Shown here in pieces: positions 39,035 through 46,163 of a stretch of DNA of 46,163 nucleotides (its first letter is position 1; every line of letters begins with the position of its first letter). A model generated the notes under the pieces. It did no database searches. It had not been told where the DNA came from and saw only the letters and a list, made by a program, of their open reading frames with translations. Source of the stretch: Thermoplasmata archaeon (lineage in GTDB: Archaea; Thermoplasmatota; E2; DHVEG-1); the NCBI GenBank assembly GCA_020054495.1, contig JAHWGK010000021.1:1-46163 (forward strand), written 5' to 3'. The translations under genes and the position numbers were made by a program.

Positions 39035-41317
39035 TTATTTTACGAATTTTAAATCATAAAATACTGGTAATATCAAAGCTGCTGCTATACATGATAAAGC
39101 AGTCATTAATACTACAACTGTTACAAACTCATTAAGAGCAGGGGTGTTTACGAAATATATAGCGCCTAAACCAGCAATTGTTGTTAGTGCTGCCTCCACA
39201 AGAGATGAACCAGTTCGTTCAATAGATGTTTTTATAGAATCTATTTTAGATAAACCGTTAGATCTTTCTTCCCTGAATCTATGAGTGATATGAACGCCAT
39301 AGTCAATACCTATACCTATCATAATAGCAGCAATTGAAATTGTAACAAGTGAGAGAGGAATATCTAAAGCTACAAGAAATCCTGGCTCCCACATTAAAAC
39401 AAAAGCAACAGGTACCAAAGTTAAGAAACCATATATTGATGAGCGGAATATTAATATCAAAGCTGCTAAAACCAGTATCAAAGCAAGTATCATAGAACGT
39501 ACTTGTTCATCAGTAAGTCTATTGTTAACAGAAATAACAATTGCGTCTTGGCCAGTAAGTTTGGAAACTTGTCCATTCTTAGGAAGACGAGTCTTTGAGG
39601 CTATTGAATTTATTTCATTTACTACAGTTTCTATTTCTTCAATGCTACTTCCAATAGGGATAGCGACCATAACAAGCGTCTTTGAAAAGTCTTCATCAAT
39701 AACTCCTTCTTTTGCTATCATGTCGAAAATAATTTTTTCAGCACCAGTGATCTCTTTTAATTTATTCAATATAACACTTCTATTTAACATACTAGTTACT
39801 TCTTTTATTTCATCAGCTAAGGAGTAAATAGATTTTTCAAGTCTCTTTCTATCGATATCTGGAAAAACATCCTCAAGTACAGCTCTCATTTCATCTTCCA
39901 TATCACATATAGCTTCTATGACATCAGGCTCTAAAAGGCCATTGTAATCCATCTCGATTAGTAACGCGTTAAAATTACTTCCAGTTCCAAAATTTTCTGA
40001 GTACTTATACATAGCTTCTACTTGAGGTAAACCCTTAGGTGCCATATCGAGGTAGTTAACATCTGTTTTAACTTGAGGTATTACAATTATTGACATCACA
40101 GCAAAAAAGCCAGCAATTAAGATGATTCTTTTTCGGTTATTTATTGTGAATTTTGCTAATTTCTTCCAACTAGAACTGCTATCTTTTTTCTCAAATTTTA
40201 ATATTAATACAAGACATGGAACTATAATAACTGCAGAGATAAAGCAGAAGAAAATACCAATCGCACATCCAAAACCAAATGTTATTATTGGTGACATACT
40301 AGATACCATTAGAGAAGCAAAGCCAATCATTGTTGTAGCTGCAGAAAGTAAAACCGCTCTGCCAGTAAATCTTAATATTTTTTCAATTCTCTCAATTTTA
40401 TCTTCAACAGAGCGCTCTTCGGCAAACCGGTTCATTAAATGAATCGAATAATCAACACCTAAACCCATAAGTAATGCAACAATTGCAACAGATACAATTG
40501 TTAATTCTGGTTGAACTATACCTAAAATACCAAATGTTAATGCTAGCGCAAAAGTTGGAGGTAGGAAAGCAATTATTATACCCTTAAAGGTTCTATGAAA
40601 GAAGAAAAGGACAATAGAAACAAGTACCAAAGCAATTGGAAATACAATAATCAAATTTCTCATGCTTTCCTTTTGAATAGCTTGTTGCATCGCAATGGAT
40701 CCTGTAACTGTTATATCTGCATACTTAGTTCCTCTGTTTTCTACAGCTTTTTCAGTTCTTGTTAATACTTCATTAAAATCTGTATCATCTGAAAGTTGGA
40801 TTATTATCACAGCAACCTTGTATGAGTCGGTATAGAGTATACCTTTCATTTTCTTTATAATGAGACGCTCCATATGCGTATAGATATCATCTATATCATC
40901 GGGAATCTCTTTTACTCCATTTCCTCCCTCAATCTTTGATTTTGCGTTTTCCTCTTTTATAAGAGCAGCTATACTTCGAATAGAAACAATGCCATCCTTC
41001 TCACCTTTGTCATATTCATATTTATCGATGACCTGCCCAATTTCATCCATTTCAGTTAAAACCTTTGGATTTCTAATATCATATAATCGATTTGTTTGAT
41101 CCACAAAAATTGTAATTGTCTCCCCAATCTGGAATTCCTGACGTATCCTATTCCATAAACTTATTGTTGGATCATCACTGGGGAGATATTCCGTAAATTC
41201 TGATTCCATATAAATATTAGATGTCTGTAGACCTATGAGAATAGTAATTATGGTAAATATAAAGAGGACTGTTTTTGGTCGCTGTGCTAGTAATTTTGCA
41301 AATGGTTTTACGTTCAT
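39035..41317 (-). CDS. RND/MMPL-family membrane transporter
   Basis: 760 residues with the duplicated RND architecture: one N-terminal helix, a large external loop (about 35-210), six helices, a second N-terminal-like helix near 390, another external loop, then six helices. Both halves end in the conserved GLGVDYSIHLMNRFAEER and GIGIDYGVHITHRFREER segments with the proton-relay aspartate. Archaeal members are the HAE3 type, proposed to move hydrophobic molecules or lipids. It starts inside the stop codon of the upstream winged-helix gene (ATGA overlap), so the two are co-translated. Confidence 0.9.
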   Translation of the reverse strand: MNVKPFAKLLAQRPKTVLFIFTIITILIGLQTSNIYMESEFTEYLPSDDPTISLWNRIRQEFQIGETITIFVDQTNRLYDIRNPKVLTEMDEIGQVIDKYEYDKGEKDGIVSIRSIAALIKEENAKSKIEGGNGVKEIPDDIDDIYTHMERLIIKKMKGILYTDSYKVAVIIIQLSDDTDFNEVLTRTEKAVENRGTKYADITVTGSIAMQQAIQKESMRNLIIVFPIALVLVSIVLFFFHRTFKGIIIAFLPPTFALALTFGILGIVQPELTIVSVAIVALLMGLGVDYSIHLMNRFAEERSVEDKIERIEKILRFTGRAVLLSAATTMIGFASLMVSSMSPIITFGFGCAIGIFFCFISAVIIVPCLVLILKFEKKDSSSSWKKLAKFTINNRKRIILIAGFFAVMSIIVIPQVKTDVNYLDMAPKGLPQVEAMYKYSENFGTGSNFNALLIEMDYNGLLEPDVIEAICDMEDEMRAVLEDVFPDIDRKRLEKSIYSLADEIKEVTSMLNRSVILNKLKEITGAEKIIFDMIAKEGVIDEDFSKTLVMVAIPIGSSIEEIETVVNEINSIASKTRLPKNGQVSKLTGQDAIVISVNNRLTDEQVRSMILALILVLAALILIFRSSIYGFLTLVPVAFVLMWEPGFLVALDIPLSLVTISIAAIMIGIGIDYGVHITHRFREERSNGLSKIDSIKTSIERTGSSLVEAALTTIAGLGAIYFVNTPALNEFVTVVVLMTALSCIAAALILPVFYDLKFVK

Positions 41318-41715
41318 AATTGATCTGCCTCCTCATCGATCTTGATTTTTACAGGTTTGTAGTTCTTTACTTTCTCTCTAGATGCAAGACTTGCTAATTT
41401 GTTTAATCTATCCTCTATCTCAGTAGCGTATCTTTTTAAAAGTTCAATTGGTGGAATTGAATGATAAAAATATGGGTTTTTTCCAATGTTATCATTATTA
41501 ATTTTTTTTCTGTATATGAGTTTTTGACTATACATCTTGGAGAGTGTTTCTCTTACAGTACTCGGATGAAGTTTTGTCCCTTTAATAATCTGTTCAGCTC
41601 TAGCTCCATTTTTTCTAAGAAGATATATATAAATGCATGATCTTGCTTTTGATTTCAATATATCGCGCACTGCGTTCTCAACGTTTTTGTCCCTGGAAGG
41701 ACTTTTTCTCCACAT
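41314..41715 (-). CDS. winged-helix regulator coupled to the RND transporter
   Basis: 133 residues. A central winged-helix domain (AEQIIKGTKLHPSTVRETLSKMYSQKLIYRK) resembles TrmB/ArsR-like archaeal regulators, followed by a helical C-terminus that may dimerise. The 4-base ATGA overlap with the RND gene implies local control of the transporter. Three copies of the octamer CGACAAAA lie in the divergent intergenic region, likely its binding sites. Confidence 0.8.
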   Translation of the reverse strand: MWRKSPSRDKNVENAVRDILKSKARSCIYIYLLRKNGARAEQIIKGTKLHPSTVRETLSKMYSQKLIYRKKINNDNIGKNPYFYHSIPPIELLKRYATEIEDRLNKLASLASREKVKNYKPVKIKIDEEADQL

Positions 41716-41784
41716 TAAATTTACACCAATTTTATTTATTTTTTTTAATAATAAAGTTGTTTTACAAGTTTAAATAGTTTTCTA

Positions 41785-41836
41785 TTTTGTCGGCTAAAAA
41801 ACGACAAAACATTTAATCGGAAGTAAGGCGACAAAA
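41785..41836. promoter_or_regulatory. TTTTGTCG/CGACAAAA operator cluster
   Basis: An inverted pair TTTTGTCG (41785-41792) and CGACAAAA (41802-41809) is followed by a third, direct copy CGACAAAA (41829-41836), 27 bases on. It lies between the winged-helix/RND operon and the VIT1-like gene and is well placed to control both. Confidence 0.5.
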
Positions 41837-41910
41837 TTCAAAAAATGTAAGTTTCAAAAGATTTTAATCTACCTATGAGTATTAGGCTTAATAATTCAAG
41901 TGAAATATAG

Positions 41911-42528
41911 ATGGTTGCAAAAAAAACTTTGGAAAAATGGAAACAATATAGTGAGATATCTGATGCAGGATCAATAACCCGCAGATATTTTGTAATGAAC
42001 GCTTTCGATGGAGCTCTAACAATGCTCGGTGTAGTTATAGGAGCTTATGTGTCGGGTGTTATTAATCAACCTACCGTAATTATAAGTGCTGGAATTGCAG
42101 GATCAATTGCAATGGGTGCTTCGGGTGTTAGTGGAGCATATATGACTGAAAAAGCAGAAAGAACAAAGAAAATTAAAGATTTGGAAAAAGCAATGCTTAC
42201 TGATATGAGAAATGGATTACATGATAAATCCCATAAATTTGCCACAATTTTTGCTGCTATAGTTGATGGTGTTTCTCCTGCTCTGGCTGCAATGGCAGTT
42301 GTATCGCCTTTCTTTATAGTAAATTCCGGAATTATTTCAGCTGAACTGGCATTTTTTGCATGTATAACTATTACGCTTATAGTATTATGTTTGCTAGGTG
42401 TTTATCTGGCTAAGATAAGTGATGAAAGTATGATAAAATACGGTATTCAAATGCTATTTGTTGGCCTTATAACTGCCTTTCTTTGTATCGTTACTTCTTT
42501 ACTACTTGGTGGACACCTAGCTGTATAA
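41911..42528 (+). CDS. VIT1/CCC1-family membrane transporter
   Basis: 205 residues with five hydrophobic segments. FVMNAFDGALTMLGVVIGAYVSG and the glycine-rich AGIAGSIAMGASGVSGAYMTEKAER are the conserved first half of VIT1/CCC1 proteins, which export or store Fe(II)/Mn(II). The short cytosolic helix that usually carries metal-binding Glu residues is reduced (ERTKKIKDLEKAM), so metal specificity is uncertain. It is divergent from the winged-helix/RND pair. Confidence 0.85.
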   Translation: MVAKKTLEKWKQYSEISDAGSITRRYFVMNAFDGALTMLGVVIGAYVSGVINQPTVIISAGIAGSIAMGASGVSGAYMTEKAERTKKIKDLEKAMLTDMRNGLHDKSHKFATIFAAIVDGVSPALAAMAVVSPFFIVNSGIISAELAFFACITITLIVLCLLGVYLAKISDESMIKYGIQMLFVGLITAFLCIVTSLLLGGHLAV

Positions 42529-42586
42529 TTACTTTAGAAATACTATTTTGAAAAGAAAGTTTTTCTGATTATATTTGTAAAACAAA

Positions 42587-42597
42587 CTTTATATAGT
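42587..42597 (+). promoter_or_regulatory. promoter (TATA box) of the coiled-coil gene
   Basis: CTTTATATAGT is a good TATA box. It predicts a start near 42620 and a leader of about 55 bases ending in AGGGGATGA, a Shine-Dalgarno 6-8 bases before the ATG at 42677. Confidence 0.55.
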
Positions 42598-42676
42598 AAT
42601 ATAAAAACATATATATATTATAAAGAATATAATTAACAGAGAGATAAAAAATTTAATTTCCTCAGGGGATGAACAT

Positions 42677-45600
42677 ATGGTCGAGATTAAGAAATCAAAC
42701 GCATTTATTGCATTGTTTTTAGTTATTATAATGTTGCTATCAGTTGTAGCAATTCCTAGCAGTAAAGATATCTCAACAATAAGTTTAATGGATGCTAAGG
42801 AAGAAAAAGTATGTGTTTTTGGAGACAATAGTTCTGAATTTCATGTGCTAGACGTTGATATAAAAGTTCAAAAAGTGGAGGATCCTGATCAAGAAGGTGA
42901 AGAGTGGCTAGATAGAATAGACTGTTTTATTGGGGATGTAATTAGATTTAAAATTACTATTATCAACATTATAAATTATGATTTAGCTAATTTAGAAATA
43001 ACAGCTGAGATATCATCTGATGTTTTACAATATGTTGGCAATAGTTCTGTTGTAAATAATATTCCAAATGAGCCTATTGTTAATAACAATTATCTAAAAT
43101 GGGAAATACAACAATTACTAGAAAGTCAACATATAATCATTAAGTTTGTTGAATTAGCAATAAATGAAACTGAGATAGAAGAAATTGAAGGTTACATCTC
43201 AGTTAACGCAGAGTTGGATTCCAAATATGACCAAGATATCGTATCAAGAAGAGATCAAATAAATATTACGGGACAAGAAATTCAACAACTACAAGATGCT
43301 GAATTAACTATAAACACTGAGTTAGTTGTAATAAATGAAAGTATTTTTGGACTTGAAAATCAACTTTTAGAAAATAATACGAAATTACAGGAAAAGCAAA
43401 GCTTAGTTGAAAGTTTACAAACAGAAATTAATATTTTAAACAGTACATTAGAAAATAAAACTACTGAGTTAAACGAAGTAAATATATCAATAGAAAATAT
43501 TGAGCAAGTAATAAGTCAATTAGAAACAGAGTTAAGCGCACAATTAACTATTTTAAATAATTCAAAAGTTGCAATACAAGCTTTAAATGATATTATAGCA
43601 GCTCAAACCAGTTTATTGCAAGAAAAAATATCTTTACAAGAGAGCATAAATTCTGAAATTATAACATTAAACCAGAGTCTTAGCTCTAAAATAATCGAGT
43701 TAGAGGGTGTAAGCTTAGATATTGTTGGTATTCAAGAAACAATTCAAAGTTTAGAATCAGAAAAAAGTCAATTAATAATAGCACGCGATACTGCAGCAAG
43801 AGCAGTCGAAGTAATTAACAGCAATATAAGTAACCAAACTGTCCTTTTAGCAGAAAAACAAGCAGAACTTGATGCTGCACTAGAATCATCAAATGAAAGT
43901 GCACAACAAATTTTAGATCTTCAAAATGAAATTGCTAGTATTAACAGTACAATACAAAGTTTAGAAGCACAATTATCAATAGAAATATCTACAATAGAGG
44001 CTGCAACAGTAGCATTAGGGTTATTAAATAGCAATCTAAATGATTTAAACCTTCAATTACAGGGTCAATTAAATCAAGAAGCTAGTCTAGTTCAAGAAAT
44101 TAGCATTTTAAATGATAATTTGAATAGTTCATATCTTCAACTTGTTAATATTAGAGAATCAATTAATATATCTGAAGAGATATTGGAAAATTTAGAATCA
44201 TTACGTCTTGAACAATATGCAAAAAGAGATAATGCAATTGTACAAATAGGAATTTTAAACAATGATCTTGTAGAACAAAATACTCAACTTCAAGGACTTC
44301 AAGCTCAAGAATCAAATCTTATATCAGACATTACTTCACTTAATAGCGACTTAAACGCAACAATAGCAGAATATGAACAAGTATCAGGATTAATAACTCA
44401 AATTGAATTAGTAATTTCCGACCTAGAAAATAATCTTACACAACAAATTGAAATAAAATCAAATGCCGAACAACAGATAGCTTTATTAAACGATGATTTA
44501 GATGAACAAAATCTTCAACTACAAGATCAATTAGCTCAAGAGTCTAACCTTATACAAGATATTGTTGATATAAATAGTAACATCAACAGCACAAATGGAC
44601 AACTAGGTTTAATAAGAGATACAATAAGTGAAATAGAAGGAAATTTATCAGATCTGCAACAACAAAAAGATAATCAGATAGCAATTAGAGATAATGCTGT
44701 AAATGAGATTGAAGCAATAAACTACAATATTAGTATACAAACAAGTCTTTTAGCAGAAAAACAAGCAGAATTAGATGATTTATTAAATTCATCTAATGAA
44801 AGCGCTCAACATATTTTAGAATTACAAAGCGAAATAGCTAGTATTGAAAGTAATATTGCTGACCTAGAAAGTCAATTAGCAGAACAAATCTCAATAAGAG
44901 ATGCTGCTGCCAGTGAAATTGAAGCAATCAATAACAATATCAATATCCAAACAGGACTATTATCAGAAAAACAAACAAACCTAGGAACAACTTTAGAAAC
45001 ATTTAATGAAACCGAATTGCTAATTCAAACACTAAACAATGAAATAACAACCATAGAAGGAAACATAGCAGACCTACAAAACCAACTAAACACACAACTA
45101 ACAACAAGAGACACAGCAATAACCAACCTACAAACACTAAATAGTGAACTTAATGATATAGACTTACAACTTCAAAATTATCTCATACAAGAAAGTAACC
45201 TAATAGCCGATAAAATAGACTTATATAATAACAGAAACGACACGCAATTACAACTAGACAACGTAAGACAAAACATAAGCAACCTTGAAAATGACATAAC
45301 ACTACTAGAACAAAACCTAGCCACAGAAATAGCAATAAGAGATAGTGCTCAACAAGCAATTAATGGCATAAATCAAGATATTGCAAATCAACAATCCATT
45401 GTAAATGATGAAGTAGTTATTATATCAGATTTAAATTCTAGTATCGAAACTCAAGAAAATCTATTACTGGATAAATTAACTCAAGAAAGCAGTTTAGAAA
45501 GTGTAATTGTTAACTTAATGAATAGTTTTAATCAAACAATTGCTGATTTAAATCAGATTAGAGATTTAATTAATGATATTTTAGGTCTAATTTCTGAATT

Positions 45601-46163
45601 AGAGTTCAATTTGTCGGAGCGAAATGAAATTCGCGATAATGCAATCAATGCTCTTTATCAAATAAATGAAAATCTAACTATTCAATATCAATTGTTATCT
45701 GACCAACAAAGTATCGAAACTAATCTGGTTACTGATATTGTTGATTTAAACAACAATCTCAATAATACAAATGAACAACTAGATTCTGTAAGACTGACAA
45801 TAAATAGCCTTGAAACAAGTATTGCAAACCTACAAAGTAACTTAACAACCGAACTTGGAATAATAGTATCTACAACAGTTGAAATTAATTATATCAATGA
45901 TAATATTAGTGCTCAAACTTCTCTATTAGGTGATAAACAAGATCTACTGGATACTGCAATTCAAGACTCTAACGAAAGTTATGAAGAAATATTAGATTTA
46001 CAAAACGAAATAGCTAGTATTGAAAGTAATATTGCTGACCTGGAAAGCCAATTAGCAGATCAAATTGTAATAAGAGATACAGCAATAACCAACCTACAAA
46101 CACTAAACACAGAACTACAAGACAAAAACACACAACTAACAGACCAACAAACACAAGAAAGCA
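42677..46163 (+). CDS. giant secreted coiled-coil surface protein (3' end beyond window)
   Basis: An open frame runs from ATG 42677 to the window edge: 1,162 complete codons with no stop. Residues ~1-30 are a signal peptide or anchor (IALFLVIIMLLSVVAI). Residues ~50-165 form a DUF11-like beta-sandwich (GDVIRFKITIINI ... LQYVGNSS). From ~190 on the sequence is continuous coiled coil, rich in Leu, Ile, Gln, Glu, Asn and Ser with many NxS/T sequons and almost no Pro, Gly or Cys. It is built of diverged ~70-residue units with the pattern IRDxA-x3-I-x2-INxNI-x2-QTxLLxEKQ, then SNES-x3-ILxLQxEIASI. Probably a long extracellular fibre or tether (inference). The family is not recognised. Confidence 0.85.
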   Translation, partial: MVEIKKSNAFIALFLVIIMLLSVVAIPSSKDISTISLMDAKEEKVCVFGDNSSEFHVLDVDIKVQKVEDPDQEGEEWLDRIDCFIGDVIRFKITIINIINYDLANLEITAEISSDVLQYVGNSSVVNNIPNEPIVNNNYLKWEIQQLLESQHIIIKFVELAINETEIEEIEGYISVNAELDSKYDQDIVSRRDQINITGQEIQQLQDAELTINTELVVINESIFGLENQLLENNTKLQEKQSLVESLQTEINILNSTLENKTTELNEVNISIENIEQVISQLETELSAQLTILNNSKVAIQALNDIIAAQTSLLQEKISLQESINSEIITLNQSLSSKIIELEGVSLDIVGIQETIQSLESEKSQLIIARDTAARAVEVINSNISNQTVLLAEKQAELDAALESSNESAQQILDLQNEIASINSTIQSLEAQLSIEISTIEAATVALGLLNSNLNDLNLQLQGQLNQEASLVQEISILNDNLNSSYLQLVNIRESINISEEILENLESLRLEQYAKRDNAIVQIGILNNDLVEQNTQLQGLQAQESNLISDITSLNSDLNATIAEYEQVSGLITQIELVISDLENNLTQQIEIKSNAEQQIALLNDDLDEQNLQLQDQLAQESNLIQDIVDINSNINSTNGQLGLIRDTISEIEGNLSDLQQQKDNQIAIRDNAVNEIEAINYNISIQTSLLAEKQAELDDLLNSSNESAQHILELQSEIASIESNIADLESQLAEQISIRDAAASEIEAINNNINIQTGLLSEKQTNLGTTLETFNETELLIQTLNNEITTIEGNIADLQNQLNTQLTTRDTAITNLQTLNSELNDIDLQLQNYLIQESNLIADKIDLYNNRNDTQLQLDNVRQNISNLENDITLLEQNLATEIAIRDSAQQAINGINQDIANQQSIVNDEVVIISDLNSSIETQENLLLDKLTQESSLESVIVNLMNSFNQTIADLNQIRDLINDILGLISELEFNLSERNEIRDNAINALYQINENLTIQYQLLSDQQSIETNLVTDIVDLNNNLNNTNEQLDSVRLTINSLETSIANLQSNLTTELGIIVSTTVEINYINDNISAQTSLLGDKQDLLDTAIQDSNESYEEILDLQNEIASIESNIADLESQLADQIVIRDTAITNLQTLNTELQDKNTQLTDQQTQES
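43850..46107 (+). repeat. internal DNA repeats in the coiled-coil gene
   Basis: Three related segments begin near 43850, 44753 and 45929 (about 130-150 bases each). Parts are identical: 44830-44865 equals 46006-46041 (36 bases), and 45113-45141 equals 46079-46107 (29 bases). Exact matches in otherwise diverged repeats indicate recent duplication or gene conversion. Confidence 0.75.

Overview
This is a low-GC archaeal chromosome segment, most likely euryarchaeal. Three things support that. The 16S gene carries the archaeal 915-region signature exactly, on the minus strand at 2613-2632. The rRNA operon runs 16S, tRNA-Ala(TGC), 23S. The protein genes are archaeal in type: isopentenyl phosphate kinase, type 2 IPP isomerase, archaeal GluRS, aEF-1beta, KptA and GH57/GH133 glycogen enzymes. 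The rRNAs look only moderately GC-rich, which suggests a mesophile. Thermoplasmatota-like affiliation is a guess from the PKD-rich secreted proteins and membrane-tethered winged-helix regulator; it is not proven.

Layout. (1) 1-3885: rRNA operon on the minus strand with the 5' part of 23S, tRNA-Ala, complete 16S, a pre-16S processing stem that folds into a textbook bulge-helix-bulge, leader hairpins and two TATA boxes. (2) 3886-13590: a 2,910-residue secreted protein (minus) divergent from a 218-residue secreted protein (plus). (3) 13591-13939: a gene-free convergent region holding three nested stem-loop domains, a candidate new ncRNA. (4) 13940-21270: pyrF, then a surface-glycan/lipid block with a GT28-like transferase, a GT-C-like membrane protein, a GT4 transferase, a radical SAM enzyme and an LPG-synthase-type flippase. 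(5) 21332-22477: Zn-ribbon protein plus aEF-1beta, and a membrane-anchored double winged-helix regulator. (6) 22548-27063: a tightly overlapping isoprenoid operon (IPK, Fni, GGPP synthase) ending in gltX. (7) 27508-34676: glycogen/alpha-glucan metabolism (phosphorylase, debranching enzyme, GH57, two glycogen-synthase-like transferases). (8) 34792-37305: tandem DUF2582 protein, tRNA-Lys(CTT), a HEPN/MNT toxin-antitoxin pair lying between that tRNA and a broken copy of its 5' half, and kptA. (9) 37380-42528: rpiA with a dolichol-kinase-like membrane protein, an RND/MMPL transporter with its winged-helix partner, and a VIT1/CCC1-like transporter. (10) 42677-end: the start of a very long secreted coiled-coil protein built of diverged ~70-residue repeats, cut by the window edge.

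Themes: the window is dominated by cell-envelope functions. The two giant secreted proteins are rich in N-glycosylation sequons, and the glycosyltransferases and flippase nearby could supply glycans, while the isoprenoid operon and dolichol-kinase-like gene could supply the lipid carrier; these links are inference. Many genes have a TATA box 20-30 bases before the start codon, suggesting leaderless transcripts, and several starts below were moved for that reason. The best candidates for something undescribed are the structured region 13641-13890, the tRNA-Lys-associated HEPN/MNT mini-island with its two palindromes, and the two giant surface proteins.
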